DNA of 52,828 nt from CAZZKG01 sp964654825 (GTDB lineage Bacteria; Gemmatimonadota; CAZMKB01), in NCBI GenBank assembly GCA_964654825.1, contig CAZZKG010000021.1, forward strand, positions 1 to 52,828, read 5' to 3'. Shown piece by piece: positions 26,008-36,432 of the stretch (position 1 is its first letter; each line of letters opens with the position of its first letter). The position numbers and the translations under genes are program-made. Under the pieces are notes generated by a model. It was given only the letters and a program-made list of their open reading frames with translations, was not told the origin of the DNA and did no database searches.

Positions 26008-29000
26008 ATGAGAAATAACTCTCTGAGTTCTGCGGTGGTGCTGTCGTGGTCAGCAGCGTTCACAGTGGCCGTAATCGTCTTCCTGTGCATCTCCCATGCG
26101 GCAATCGCCACTGAAAGGAGACCATTGATGAGGTTTCCGGACGTGCATGAGAACACGATCGTGTTCGTATACGGCGAGGACATCTGGTCTGTACCCACCG
26201 GCGGCGGTACCGCTGAACGGTTGACCATCCATGATGGTGATGAGCGTTTTCCGAAAATCTCCCCCGACGGAACCATGATCGCATTTACAGGGGAATATGA
26301 CGGAAACGGCGATATTTATGTGATGAACCTCCACGGCGGTGATATCAGGCGTGTCACCTACCATCCCGGTTATGACACCGTCCTCGGCTGGCACCCAACG
26401 AAGAACAAGATACTCTTCCGATCGACACGGGCCAGCTTCAACCGGTTCAACCGCCTCTTCCTCATTTCACCGGATGGGACGGATCTCGAAGAACTGATCC
26501 TGAATGAAGCGTCACTGGGAAGTTTTTCGGAGGACGGCAGCAAGATCGCGTATAACAAGGTGTCCCGGGAATTCAGGACATGGAAACGTTACCAGGGTGG
26601 AACAGCCCAGGACATCTATCTGTTCAACTTCGAAACGAACGAAAACAACCGGTTGACTGATTATCCCGGTACTGACCGCCTGCCGATGTGGATCGGGGAC
26701 AAAATCTACTTCAGCTCGGATCGTGATCGGACCCTCAACATCTACTCCTACGATCTGAACACGAAAAGTATCGAGAAGATAACAAATCACGATGAATACG
26801 ATATCCGCCGCCCGAGCAAGGGTGGTGACAAAATCGTCTACGAGCTCGGCGGCTCGATCTGGCTCCTCGATACGGTAACCCGAACCACTCACCAGGTACC
26901 GATCGAGATAAAGACGGATCTTCCTGAAATACGCCCCTACCTGAAGAAGGTCGACGAATACATCACCGGTGTCGATTGTTCACCTTCTGGAGAGCGTGCT
27001 CTTATCGTGGCACGGGGAGAGGTCTTCACCGTTCCCGCGGAAGAAGGTCCGACCCGCGACATCACGAAGGATTCCGGTGCCAGGGACAAGGATGCGGCAT
27101 GGTCCCCGGACGGAACGAAAATCGCCTACCTCTCGGACCGAGAAGGCGAGTATGAGATCTACCTCGTCGACCCCATGGGTAAATCCGAAGCAGTCCGCCT
27201 CACAAAGAACGACAGCGGCTACCGCCACACTCTTCGCTGGTCCCCGGACAGCAGGAAGATCGCTTTTGCTGATCAGACACTCCGATGCTATTATCTGGAC
27301 GTCGAGTCGAAAAAAGTAACAGAGGTCGACAGGGCGCGTTATGAGAATGTCGACGTGTCTCTGGACCTCAAACCAATCTATGATTTCTCGTGGTCGCCGG
27401 ACAGCCGTTACATTGCTTACTCTAAAATGGATCAGGATCAGGTTTACCAGATCTACATCTATTCCCTCGAAACCGGGAAAATCCGTTGTGTGAGTGAAGG
27501 CCTCTTCAACGACTTCGGTCCCGTCTTCTCCCGTGATGGAGAGTACCTCTTCTTCGTATCGAACCGTAGATTCGACCCCACATTCGGCGATTTCGAATGG
27601 GAGATGGTTTACAAAAAAATGGCCGGCATCTACTGCCTGACCCTGCGCGAAGACGGTGATCCCCTCCTGCCATTTGAGAGCGACGAGGTCGAGTTAGATG
27701 GAGGGGACAAGAAGGCGAAGGAGGATTCAGAATCCAGGGGCAAGATAGACAAGAAGGAGAAAAACGGGGACAAACCACCACGGGTCCGTATCGATTACGA
27801 CGGTATCACAGGGAGAATTGAGGCGCTGCCGCTCCCACGCGGTAATTACCGGAACCTGGCGGTTAATGAATCCGGACTTTTTTACCTGAACAAGGACGAA
27901 GGGGACTTCAACCGGTTCGAATTCCGCGCTATGGGTGCCCGAGACCTGTACCGGTATTCATTCGAAGACCGTGAAGAAGAAAGCGTGATAACCGGCATCG
28001 ACAGCTACGACCTGTCCGCCGACGGCTCGAAAATCGTCTATAAAAAACAGGACACCGTCGGTATCATCGATTCGAACGTAGCCGGATCAGAGGGAGGGAC
28101 TCTGGATCTTTCCGATCTCAAAATGTGGTTCGATCCACTTGCCGAGTGGACGCAGATCTTCAATGAGGCCTGGAGACTGGAACGGGACTTTTTCTACGAC
28201 CCCAACATGCACGGCATCGACTGGAACGCCATGAAGGAGAAATACGGACGGCTCCTGCCCGATGTCTCATGCCGTCAGGATATCCGGTATCTCATCGGAG
28301 AACTGATAGGAGAACTCAACACCTCTCACACTTATATATTCGGTGGTGATCGCAAACGTGAAGCCGAAGAGGTGAATGTCGGCATGCTGGGAGTGGATTG
28401 GGAAATCGACAGGACTCCGAACCGGTACCGCTTCGGAAAGATTTACCGGGTCCCTGAGTGGACTCGTGAGATAATGCCTCCCCTTCTGAAGCCGGGGATT
28501 CACATCGAGGAGGGAGATTATCTTCTCGCGGTCAACGGAGAAGACGTCATCGCCGATCGGAACATCTACAGTTATTTCATCGATCTCGCCGGCAAGCAGG
28601 TCACACTCCTCGTGAGCAGCAAGCCGACAGGGAAGGATGCCCGCGAGTACACCGTGAAGCCGCTCCGTGGAGAATTCACGCTGCGTTATCTGGACTGGGT
28701 CGAACACAACCGCCTGGTCGCCGACGAAGTGTCCGGTGGGTCGATCGGATACCTGCACTTCCCCGATACGTACACGGGTTCTGCCCGTATTTTTCCCAAA
28801 TATTTCTATTCTCAGACAAGAAAGAAGGGCCTCATCATAGACGGGCGATTCAACGGGGGAGGTCTCGATCCGGACATCTTTCTCGAGCGTCTCAACAAGG
28901 ACATACTCGCCTACTGGACTCGAAGATACTCACACGACCAGACGACTCCTGCAGTCGCGACCCGCGCACACATGGTCTGTCTGACCAACAGGCAGGCCGG

Positions 29001-29340
29001 ATCCGGCGGGGACATGCTCCCCTGGGAATTTCAACAGCTCGGGATGGGGCCGGTTATCGGAACACGTTCCTGGGGAGGCCTGGTCGGACTGTCCGCGTTC
29101 ATCAGACTCATTGACGGCGGTGGTCTGTCAGCTCCCGACTACCGGATTTACGATCCGAAAGGAAAATGGGTCGTTGAGAATGTGGGGGTCGAACCCGACA
29201 TCATCGTGGATCTCGACCCTGTTGAGATGTCACGCGGAGAAGACGCACAGCTCAGAACTGCGATCGATGTCCTGATGAAAAAGATCGAGGAAGAGCCGAG
29301 ACCATGGCCCGAACATGAACCGTTCGAAATCGACGAGTAG
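26008..29340 (+). CDS. Exported tricorn-type serine protease (S41 family)
   Basis: A 1110-residue protein with a signal peptide or anchor (about 10-33). Two WD40/TolB-like propellers follow, with repeated WSPDG/SPDSR-type blades (about 40-310 and 320-600), a charged Lys/Glu-rich linker (about 560-590), a PDZ-like region (LKPGIHIEEGDYLLAVNGED) and a C-terminal S41 domain. Catalytic residues match tricorn: H774 in NTSHTY, S999 in RQAGSGGDM, E1062 in GVEPDI. Tricorn degrades peptides made by other proteases; here the signal peptide places it in the periplasm. The RBS GGAG lies about 12 bases before the ATG. It is monocistronic, convergent with the adenylate kinase gene. Confidence 0.9.
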   Translation: MRNNSLSSAVVLSWSAAFTVAVIVFLCISHAAIATERRPLMRFPDVHENTIVFVYGEDIWSVPTGGGTAERLTIHDGDERFPKISPDGTMIAFTGEYDGNGDIYVMNLHGGDIRRVTYHPGYDTVLGWHPTKNKILFRSTRASFNRFNRLFLISPDGTDLEELILNEASLGSFSEDGSKIAYNKVSREFRTWKRYQGGTAQDIYLFNFETNENNRLTDYPGTDRLPMWIGDKIYFSSDRDRTLNIYSYDLNTKSIEKITNHDEYDIRRPSKGGDKIVYELGGSIWLLDTVTRTTHQVPIEIKTDLPEIRPYLKKVDEYITGVDCSPSGERALIVARGEVFTVPAEEGPTRDITKDSGARDKDAAWSPDGTKIAYLSDREGEYEIYLVDPMGKSEAVRLTKNDSGYRHTLRWSPDSRKIAFADQTLRCYYLDVESKKVTEVDRARYENVDVSLDLKPIYDFSWSPDSRYIAYSKMDQDQVYQIYIYSLETGKIRCVSEGLFNDFGPVFSRDGEYLFFVSNRRFDPTFGDFEWEMVYKKMAGIYCLTLREDGDPLLPFESDEVELDGGDKKAKEDSESRGKIDKKEKNGDKPPRVRIDYDGITGRIEALPLPRGNYRNLAVNESGLFYLNKDEGDFNRFEFRAMGARDLYRYSFEDREEESVITGIDSYDLSADGSKIVYKKQDTVGIIDSNVAGSEGGTLDLSDLKMWFDPLAEWTQIFNEAWRLERDFFYDPNMHGIDWNAMKEKYGRLLPDVSCRQDIRYLIGELIGELNTSHTYIFGGDRKREAEEVNVGMLGVDWEIDRTPNRYRFGKIYRVPEWTREIMPPLLKPGIHIEEGDYLLAVNGEDVIADRNIYSYFIDLAGKQVTLLVSSKPTGKDAREYTVKPLRGEFTLRYLDWVEHNRLVADEVSGGSIGYLHFPDTYTGSARIFPKYFYSQTRKKGLIIDGRFNGGGLDPDIFLERLNKDILAYWTRRYSHDQTTPAVATRAHMVCLTNRQAGSGGDMLPWEFQQLGMGPVIGTRSWGGLVGLSAFIRLIDGGGLSAPDYRIYDPKGKWVVENVGVEPDIIVDLDPVEMSRGEDAQLRTAIDVLMKKIEEEPRPWPEHEPFEIDE

Positions 29341-29364
29341 GCTCGATTCCGATTCGAATACAAT

Positions 29365-29392
29365 GATCCTGCTCTACAGATGGAGCGGGATC
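29365..29392. terminator. Hairpin between convergent genes
   Basis: GATCCTGCTC, eight-base loop, GAGCGGGATC: a ten-pair stem with one G-T pair, placed between the ends of two convergent genes. It has no U-run, so it may act as a two-way hairpin or with Rho. Confidence 0.45.
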
Positions 29393-29403
29393 AGTATGGT
29401 TCA

Positions 29404-30075
29404 TCATCGCGGCTTCTCGAGCATGCCGAGGGCTTCGAACACCCTGTCTTTGATCTCTTCGACTCCGCCGACACCTTCGACCCGGATGTATTTCGGCGCT
29501 CCCGCCTCACCGGAGGACGCCCACTCTCTGTAGTAATCGATGAGCGGCTCCGTCTGTGCGTGATATGTCTCGAGCCTACTACGAACGGTACTTTCTTTGT
29601 CGTCATCCCGTTGTATCAAAGCCTCACCCGTCACGTCGTCTTTGCCCTCTTCCTTCGGAGGATTGAATGAAACGTGATAGGTGCGACCGCTCGAGAGGTG
29701 GACTCTGCGGCCGCCCAACCTCCTGATAATTTCTTCGTCGGGGACATCTATATCGACGACTGCATCGATCGCGACTCCCGCATCTCTCATTGCATCCGCC
29801 TGCGGAATAGTCCGCGGAAAACCATCGAAGAGAAACCCTTTCTCACAGTCCGGTTGTTTGATCCGCTCTTTTACGAGTCCGATGATCACGTCATCAGGTA
29901 CCAGTTTTCCTGAATCCATGAACTCTTTCGCCTTCCTGCCGAGTTCGGTACCCGCTTTCACCGCCGCACGCAGCATGTCTCCGGTGGAAATCTGGGGGAT
30001 CTGGAATCGTTCCCTGATATAGTTCGCCTGCGTTCCCTTGCCGGCGCCGGGGCCCCCGAGAAGTATCAGACGCAT
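29404..30075 (-). CDS. adk: Adenylate kinase
   Basis: A 223-residue cytoplasmic enzyme converting AMP and ATP to two ADP. P-loop GGPGAGKGT at residues 7-15, AMP-site motif STGDMLR, GFPRT in the NMP region, and a long LID (RRVHLSSGRTYHVSFNPPKE) followed by IQRDDD. The LID lacks the four zinc cysteines of many Gram-positive forms. GGAGGAAAG precedes the ATG by three bases. In many bacteria adk sits in the ribosomal spc operon; here it stands alone. Confidence 0.95.
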   Translation of the reverse strand: MRLILLGGPGAGKGTQANYIRERFQIPQISTGDMLRAAVKAGTELGRKAKEFMDSGKLVPDDVIIGLVKERIKQPDCEKGFLFDGFPRTIPQADAMRDAGVAIDAVVDIDVPDEEIIRRLGGRRVHLSSGRTYHVSFNPPKEEGKDDVTGEALIQRDDDKESTVRSRLETYHAQTEPLIDYYREWASSGEAGAPKYIRVEGVGGVEEIKDRVFEALGMLEKPR

Positions 30076-30134
30076 CGGCTTTCCTCCTTCTCTATACGTT
30101 TTATCGAAGGCAACAATTCACCTTCTGAGCCCGT

Positions 30135-30163
30135 AAAATGAAGAGCAGCACATCGTGTGTCAA
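30135..30163 (-). promoter_or_regulatory. Candidate promoter for adk
   Basis: On the minus strand: TTGACA (perfect), 17-base spacer, CATTTT (weak). The leader would be about 55 bases. Confidence 0.4.
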
Positions 30164-30214
30164 GACAATTGTCCCGGAGGAGAGAGGGGAGATCGATGGG
30201 AGACCGGAAGATCC

Positions 30215-30243
30215 TTGATTGTCTGTCCGGGGTATTGTAAACT
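30215..30243 (+). promoter_or_regulatory. Candidate promoter for pepF
   Basis: TTGATT, 17-base spacer, TAAACT. Moderate match; leader of about 90 bases to the GTG at 30339. Confidence 0.4.
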
Positions 30244-30338
30244 CAGTGGGCAAGTCACGGCTTTCTCGATCTGTGAAATTGAAGTGATTCTCGGTTGAGG
30301 GACAATTCGCCATGATCAAAGTACGAGAGGAGATCAAC

Positions 30339-32237
30339 GTGAAAAAACATGCCTTCCGTATCAGCATTCAAACGACGTCACTGATTCTACTGTGCCTTAT
30401 TCATCACCCGGTCCCTGTGACTGCCCAACAGGGCGGAGCGGTTCCGGCGCGGGAGGAGATCGAAAAACAGTACACCTGGGACCTGTCGGCTCTGTTCGAA
30501 TCGGATGAGCAATGGGAAGAAGCTTTCGGTCTCGCTGAGAAAGAAATCGAGGAATACGCGGCCTATGAAGGAAAAATCAGTGCGTCCGCCCGGTTTCTCC
30601 TGGAATGTTTGAAACTGAACGATGAGATCGGCATCCAGATGGACGAATTGTCCTCGTACGCCTCCCGCAAACGTGACCAGGACCTCGGCCGGTCGGAATA
30701 CCAGGCTATGTCCCAGAGGATACAGAGCCTCCGGACGAAACGAGCCGGCGCCACCGCCTTCATCGAGCCGGAAATCCTGTCGATCAGTGAAGACGATCTG
30801 AAAAAATTCCTCAACAAGGAAAAAGAGCTGGGTCTCTATAAACACTACCTGGATGACATCAGAAGAGTCAGAGCTCACATCCTTCCCAAGGAACAGGAGG
30901 AACTCCTCTCCCTCACCTATGACGTGACCGGAGGAGCTTATGCAACCTTCTCCATGATGACTAATGCCGATTTCGAATGGGGCAACATACGGGACGAGAA
31001 TGATCAGGAAGTCCAGATGTCCCAGGGCCGCTACATCCTCTACATGACTTCACCCGACCGAAGGGTACGGCGTGATGCCTACATGGAGCTCTACGTTCCC
31101 TTTGAGAACTACCTGAACACACTCACTAGCCTGTTTTCAACGAGAATGAAGACGGATATATTTTACACGAGGGCCAGAAAGTATCAGAGCTCTCTCGAAG
31201 CGGCACTGGATGGTCCGAATGTCCCTGTCGAGGTCTATCACAACCTGGTGAATTCCGTGAACGACAATCTGGCTCCTCTTCACCGGTGGGCCGCCGTTAA
31301 GAAACATGTTCTCGGTTTAGAGGAGCTCCATCCGTATGACACCTACGCTCCCCTGTTTCCTGAAGTCGAGAAGAAGTACACGTATGAAGAAGCTCAGGAA
31401 ATTGTCAGGGAAGCGCTCCGGCCTCTCGGTGACAGGGTGCAGGCCATCCTCGACAGGGCCTTTAAAGAACGATGGATCGACGTCTTCGAGAATGCCGGAA
31501 AACGCGGGGGCGCATACTCATCCGGAGTCTACAGTGTGCATCCGTATATTCTACTAAATTTCAACGGGACGCTGAGTTCGGTGTCGACACTGGCGCATGA
31601 GCTGGGACACACGATACACAGCTACCTTTCGAACGAAACACAACCATACATCTACGCCGGGTATGCCAGCTTCAACGCAGAAGTCGCTTCCACAACGATG
31701 GAAGCTCTCCTCTATGACTACCTCCTGAAACATGCTGCAACCGACGCCGATAGACTCTCCCTGCTCCAGGAATACATCCAGAGATTCGGCAGCACGTTTT
31801 ACCGTCAGACCCGGTTCGCAGAATTCGAGCTTGCCGTCCACAGAATGGTCGAGAACGATGAACCGCTGACCAGGGAAGTCCTCACACCTCTATTCGGCGA
31901 TATCTATCAGAGATACTGGGGTCCTGACATGGTAGTCGATGATGTGGAGCGTATATCATGGGCGAGGATCCCTCACTTCTATTATAACTATTACGTATAC
32001 ACTTACGCGACCTCATTTGCGGCATCCCAGCTCATCGCCCGGAGAATCAAGTATGAAGGACAGGCCGCCGTGGACGACTACCTCAGATTTTTAAGCAGCG
32101 GGGGCTCCGACTACCCCGTCGACCTGCTGAAGATAGCGGGTGTCGACATGTCATCCCCTGCCCCATTTTCGGCGACTGCCTCCAGAATGAATGAACTTCT
32201 GGATCAGATGGAGGAAATCATCTCCAGGAGTCAGTAG
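30339..32237 (+). CDS. pepF: Exported oligoendopeptidase F (M3B family)
   Basis: A 632-residue zinc peptidase of the PepF type, with M3 active site H420-E-L-G-H424 and third ligand E448 in FNAEVAST. The PepF N-terminal helical domain is recognisable (YTWDLSALFESDEQWEEA). A GTG at 30339 is chosen as start because AGAGGAG lies seven bases upstream; this leaves a clear signal peptide ending near VPVTAQ. Most PepF proteins are cytoplasmic, so export is notable and fits the other periplasmic peptidases here. The C-terminal YNYYVYTYATSFAAS segment is conserved in the family. Confidence 0.92.
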   Translation: MKKHAFRISIQTTSLILLCLIHHPVPVTAQQGGAVPAREEIEKQYTWDLSALFESDEQWEEAFGLAEKEIEEYAAYEGKISASARFLLECLKLNDEIGIQMDELSSYASRKRDQDLGRSEYQAMSQRIQSLRTKRAGATAFIEPEILSISEDDLKKFLNKEKELGLYKHYLDDIRRVRAHILPKEQEELLSLTYDVTGGAYATFSMMTNADFEWGNIRDENDQEVQMSQGRYILYMTSPDRRVRRDAYMELYVPFENYLNTLTSLFSTRMKTDIFYTRARKYQSSLEAALDGPNVPVEVYHNLVNSVNDNLAPLHRWAAVKKHVLGLEELHPYDTYAPLFPEVEKKYTYEEAQEIVREALRPLGDRVQAILDRAFKERWIDVFENAGKRGGAYSSGVYSVHPYILLNFNGTLSSVSTLAHELGHTIHSYLSNETQPYIYAGYASFNAEVASTTMEALLYDYLLKHAATDADRLSLLQEYIQRFGSTFYRQTRFAEFELAVHRMVENDEPLTREVLTPLFGDIYQRYWGPDMVVDDVERISWARIPHFYYNYYVYTYATSFAASQLIARRIKYEGQAAVDDYLRFLSSGGSDYPVDLLKIAGVDMSSPAPFSATASRMNELLDQMEEIISRSQ

Positions 32238-32372
32238 GTATGCAACACCGAGTTCCCTCTTAAATGATGACCATCCATCTCACGCATGCTTCTGAGCTTG
32301 ACAGGCATTGAGGGAAAGGCTTAAGTTGTTACTGACAATGATCATCAACCTGTTTCACGCGGGACTTGTGCG

Positions 32373-32618
32373 GTGAAAAATGATCCCCGGAGTACGAAGA
32401 AGGCTTCTCTCGGGCGAACCCTCGAACGTGACGCCCGGGAGCTCCATACGGTGCTCAGCGAACTGGTGCGGGTATACCAGTTTCGTGATCGCAAGCGCAT
32501 CTGTTATTATGACATTTCGGTAACACAGTGTTATGCGATCAGTGCTCTTGTTGGACACGACTCGATGACCCTGAACGGTCTTGCAGCCGTAAGAGAGAAA
32601 ATACCGCCGATTCACTGA
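32373..32618 (+). pseudogene. Truncated MarR-family regulator
   Basis: 81 codons from a GTG. The segment LVRVYQFRDRKRICYYDISV, then TQCYAISALV and MTLNGLAA, is the start of a winged-helix MarR regulator (known members read YDVSVTQCYALEALV and LTLNELAA). After that point the recognition helix and wing, usually another 60-70 residues, are missing. The frame runs into the 3' end of the opposite lipoprotein gene two bases away. Probably a deletion junction; the product could not bind DNA normally. Confidence 0.6.
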
Positions 32619-32619
32619 A

Positions 32620-33084
32620 TTAATCCTGACCTCGCAGATCCTCCGGTACCGAGCCATCCTGTATCCACGCAGCTATCGTGCTCACGTCTTCTTCACTCAG
32701 AATACAGCCGAAAAAGGTTTTGACCGTTTGGGAGCTTTTCAGGTAAGGTTCTATCAGCAGATCCAGCATATCCGGATCGGTGTAATAGATCCCGGCAAGC
32801 CCGTAGAGTTGACCCGGCATTGTCGCCTGATCTATCAGGCTCTTAAAATAGATATCACCATCCGGGTGATCGAGAATCGCACGGAAAGCATATACAACCT
32901 GTGGCGTCTCACCTGTAAAACCCACATGAGCCCCCTGGAAGAGTTCCTCCCCGAACAGCATGGCGTACTCCTCCGACACCTCGGGAGCGGGAGACAGCGT
33001 TGAGGATCCCCGGGAGCAACCTGACAGTCCTACTCCAAGGACGATCACCGCGAAAAAGGCAACGTTCGAACAGTACTTTCTCAT
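32620..33084 (-). CDS. Lipoprotein of unknown function
   Basis: A 154-residue protein with a lipoprotein signal ending LSGC at residues 20-23. The mature part contains YKSLIDQATMPGQLYGLAGI-like sequence (actual text FKSLIDQATMPGQLYGLAGI), several acidic residues and one further Cys in the phrase FFGCILSEEDV. GGAGG lies eight bases before the ATG. I recognise no domain. The gene ends two bases from the MarR remnant, so its end is probably intact but its neighbourhood was rearranged. Confidence 0.65.
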   Translation of the reverse strand: MRKYCSNVAFFAVIVLGVGLSGCSRGSSTLSPAPEVSEEYAMLFGEELFQGAHVGFTGETPQVVYAFRAILDHPDGDIYFKSLIDQATMPGQLYGLAGIYYTDPDMLDLLIEPYLKSSQTVKTFFGCILSEEDVSTIAAWIQDGSVPEDLRGQD

Positions 33085-33177
33085 TTACAGAACCTCCGTT
33101 CATGTTCAGGGGATCAATCGAGATAAAATCGATCCTGTTCATCCCCTCAAAGTGCGCGTATCTCCACTATTTCGATT

Positions 33178-33214
33178 AGAGAGCCGACAATCGGAATACT
33201 CCTCCCGGCTCTCT
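33178..33214. other. Perfect 9-base hairpin in intergenic region
   Basis: AGAGAGCCG, 19-base loop, CGGCTCTCT. It lies between two minus-strand genes (interval 33085-33435, otherwise without a supported gene). There is no U-run, so a terminator role is uncertain. Confidence 0.35.
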
Positions 33215-33435
33215 CAATGAGGAATGACAAATGCCTTATGGGTATGAACCACCCAATTTTCATGATATTATACTATGGTTCGGCGGAAAATGTTCTGTCT
33301 CTCTATCATGAGGAAGGAGGACCCGTCCGGATCGAGATGAGGGAAACAGCCCCGGTTCACGACTCAGGCCCCTAAAAGACTTGTGCTACATCACATCGGC
33401 ACAGGTGAGACTGAATAAAGAGCGATCTCCCACAG

Positions 33436-36201
33436 TTAGAATTTATCCGGCACCCTGTGGTGCGGAGGAGGTACGACCTCATCCTCAATGCTGAAATGCC
33501 CCATCCATGTCCGCCAGCTCGAAGTACGGTACTCGTGATGGTTCCAGAATGATCCCGGCTCAGCCGGATCCTCTTCGAGGCCGCCGTAATCTCCCCACCT
33601 GTCACCGGTTTCCGGAGTCGTGCTGGTCTGAAGCTCCACGCCTTCACGCATTTCTCCCGGCGGATCGCCGGCCAGGCGGTAGCTGCGATAGATACCGATC
33701 GGTTCATTCGGTGAGGAACGATTGTAGGCGATGGCGATGTTACCGCTGGAATCAGCGTTGATGTCGCCGAACCAGGTGTCGATGTTGTTCCCCGGATCTA
33801 TATCGCCTCCATCGACTTTGACCGGGTTCTGACCGCTGTTCGGCCAGCCCTGCAAATCGATATGGTACCAGCGGGACTTGGCTGCTCCGTCCCCCCCGTT
33901 CACGGTGTGGCACAGGTAATACTGGCCGTCACGTACCACGCCGTTTTTGATCCGATCATCGATCGTATCGACCCGGTTTGAAGACCCCTGCTGCTCGGCG
34001 TCGGGAGGATAGCTGTAAGCCCCGACATTGACATTGACGCTGTGAAGCTGAGGTGACCCTGTGGGATTGGTAACGGCATACAGTTTGATGTTGGGTGAGC
34101 CTGTTGCCCAGGCGCTCGCGAAGTACGTCGCTTCAGCATCGGCATCGTACACCTTCGACCCTCCGAGTGAGAGCAGGGTGGAAGCGGTTCGGATGTTGTC
34201 CAGAACGACAGGGTCCCCGTTCAACATCGCCGCCTTGTCGAATATGTAAATGTCGTTCCGGAAAGGGCCAAAACAATCGGCTGAGAGGTAATAGGCGTCC
34301 GGACCGGAACTGAGATTCGGGAAATCGATGAAGCCGCAGAGAGAGGTTATATCGAAACGGTACTTGTACCAGGTGCCGTTCGGATTGTCATCGTCGGAGA
34401 CGGCGATATTCAGATAATCATCATAGCCGTCCTGTTCTGCTGATGCCACGACGAAACGATCTGCAAGAGGATCGTAGAGGGCTATGGGATCGAATGAGAA
34501 GTACGTGGAACCGAAGAAGTCGGAAAGATCCTGATCAAGATATACACCGCCCGTCTTGTCAAAGAACCGTATCCAGATGTTGACTACTCCTACGATATAG
34601 TTGGAACCGACAGCGAGGTCCGGATCAGGGGGATTCCAGCCAGTACTGGTGAATGCTTCAAAACCGAAGTCGGGACCTGCGGGCGGGAGAGCCGGCGCGT
34701 AGGAGTCATCCACCCAGCCGGTATCCCACTCGGGCGGATTCTCTTTCTGCAGGGCAAAGACTTCCGGGGCGACAGCATCAGCGGGCAGAGGCTCGAGTGA
34801 AGGTGCCGACGTGGGCTGCAGATCCTCCGGAGCCCACAACGTAAGACCCACACCTCTCGTATCATTGTCTATGTGTCCGTGCCAGACAAGAGCCAGTTGA
34901 TCCAGGCCGGACCAGACCACGTGGCGTGCATTGAGTCCCACCTGCAAGTTCTGCTCACCCTCGTCGAAACCGTTCAGGCGGAAGTCCCCGCTCGAGGGAT
35001 TTCCCTCTTGATCGAACAATTGTCCTCTGATGGAAATGGAACGTTCGGGGCGGTGTCCCTTCACCGGTTCGGTTTTTTCGTGGTGGACATTGTAAGTCAG
35101 TATAAACTTTCCATCAGGAGCCATGGCCGTTGAAGCGCCATTGACATAGCCGCTCTTACAAATGGGCAACCACCGGGTCTCATCGATGGCCCGGCCTCGA
35201 CCATCAAAGAGCCGGGCCGCCACCTGGTAGTCTCCACCCTCGACCTGAGTCCTGGTCATCCAGGTGACAACAAAACGGTCACGGCCGTTGGAATCGACGC
35301 AGGGTTCGACATGAAGCGCACGGTCAGGTTCACTTATCTGAAACTCTGTTTCGCTCTCTGGAGACCCGCCATCGAAGATACGTCCATGGATCCCCTGTGA
35401 CCGGCTACGCTGATCGCTGCGTGCCCACACGACCACCACACGGCCGTCATCGAGCGGAGCCATCGAGGGCAACGACTCGATACCGCGATCAGCAGTGGAC
35501 AGACGAAATTCATCTCCGATCGATTTTCCCTGATCATCGAAAAGTCGTCCGTAAACCTTCTGATCTTCCTCCTGTCCGGAAACCCAGCAGACGAAAACAT
35601 GCCCGGATGTATTCACCGCAACGGTGGGATCGAACTGATCACCCTTCACAGTTTGATTGACGCGGATCTCGCCGCCCGCCGGAAGGAGGGTGAGATAATT
35701 TCGCCCGTTCAGGTCGCTTCGGGTCCGGCGAGTGAGATGCCGGAGGTAAATGCCGCCCAGCTGACCATCCTGTCCGGTGGAGCACCATGCTATCCAGGCA
35801 GATCGATCCGGCGCAAAGACCACGGCGGGTTTGACCTGATGTCCGGGAGAGTACTGGTTGATACGCATTTCAGTCCCCAGCGGATCCCCCTCCGGATCCA
35901 GATACTGAGCATAGATGCCGAAAGTCCCCAGTTCCTGTCTCCGGCTGCCCCATGCTATCAGGATACATCCCTCATTATCGATTGAAAGGCTCTGATCCTG
36001 CTGACGATTGCCGGTGAACGTGTTCACCCGAGATTCGACCAACCGATGTGCCGGAAGCTGTGCGACCTCGTAGGATTGTCGACTGACGGCAGACATCGGA
36101 GGTGAGCTCGATCCATCATCGAACGAGACCACTGTGGTTACCTGAACAGTCAGGAATACCATGGTAAACAGAAGGGCGAAGCGGATTCTACCGGACGACA
36201 T
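33436..36201 (-). CDS. Large secreted protein of beta-propeller type, function unknown
   Basis: A 921-residue protein with a signal peptide (about 1-27). Residues 60-465 contain repeated units of about 60 residues, each with a strand like xGHVFVCWVSGQ or DGRVVVVWAR followed by a turn and GRLFDxxG (YGRLFDDQGK, HGRIFDGG, AARLFDGRGR, RGQLFDQEGN). After a Pro/Ala-rich linker (about 470-520) comes a second, different region to 900 (DPDLAVGSNYIVGVVN, DPLADRFVVAS, WGDYGGLEEDP). Sorting signals are not evident at the C-terminus. AGAGGAGG precedes the ATG. It is probably extracellular, for binding or adhesion, but no enzyme motif is seen. Confidence 0.7.
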   Translation of the reverse strand: MSSGRIRFALLFTMVFLTVQVTTVVSFDDGSSSPPMSAVSRQSYEVAQLPAHRLVESRVNTFTGNRQQDQSLSIDNEGCILIAWGSRRQELGTFGIYAQYLDPEGDPLGTEMRINQYSPGHQVKPAVVFAPDRSAWIAWCSTGQDGQLGGIYLRHLTRRTRSDLNGRNYLTLLPAGGEIRVNQTVKGDQFDPTVAVNTSGHVFVCWVSGQEEDQKVYGRLFDDQGKSIGDEFRLSTADRGIESLPSMAPLDDGRVVVVWARSDQRSRSQGIHGRIFDGGSPESETEFQISEPDRALHVEPCVDSNGRDRFVVTWMTRTQVEGGDYQVAARLFDGRGRAIDETRWLPICKSGYVNGASTAMAPDGKFILTYNVHHEKTEPVKGHRPERSISIRGQLFDQEGNPSSGDFRLNGFDEGEQNLQVGLNARHVVWSGLDQLALVWHGHIDNDTRGVGLTLWAPEDLQPTSAPSLEPLPADAVAPEVFALQKENPPEWDTGWVDDSYAPALPPAGPDFGFEAFTSTGWNPPDPDLAVGSNYIVGVVNIWIRFFDKTGGVYLDQDLSDFFGSTYFSFDPIALYDPLADRFVVASAEQDGYDDYLNIAVSDDDNPNGTWYKYRFDITSLCGFIDFPNLSSGPDAYYLSADCFGPFRNDIYIFDKAAMLNGDPVVLDNIRTASTLLSLGGSKVYDADAEATYFASAWATGSPNIKLYAVTNPTGSPQLHSVNVNVGAYSYPPDAEQQGSSNRVDTIDDRIKNGVVRDGQYYLCHTVNGGDGAAKSRWYHIDLQGWPNSGQNPVKVDGGDIDPGNNIDTWFGDINADSSGNIAIAYNRSSPNEPIGIYRSYRLAGDPPGEMREGVELQTSTTPETGDRWGDYGGLEEDPAEPGSFWNHHEYRTSSWRTWMGHFSIEDEVVPPPHHRVPDKF

Positions 36202-36273
36202 ACTGAACCTCCTCTGAAGCAGACGAACTTTTTTATCCCGTCTTACCGGGTGAATTCCGAAGTCCCATGATTC

Positions 36274-36302
36274 ATTATAGGATAATCTGCATCAGGTGTC
36301 AA
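36274..36302 (-). promoter_or_regulatory. Consensus sigma-70 promoter for the secreted repeat protein
   Basis: On the minus strand: TTGACA, 17-base spacer, TATAAT, perfect match. Leader of about 65 bases to the ATG at 36201. Confidence 0.8.
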
Positions 36303-36432
36303 TCGAATGAGACATTTTTCTGCAGAGTCCATGATGTGAACATCATCGAGAACATCACCGGACTTCGTCAATATCGCCTTGATATCGTCGCATCCCTGAC
36401 ACTATTATCTTCCATAAACTGCTCCCCGCAGT

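Noticed and set aside
33244..33375. 43-codon plus-strand frame starting MNHPIFMILYYGSAEN
   Set aside because: Looks slightly protein-like but has no ribosome binding site and no known motif.
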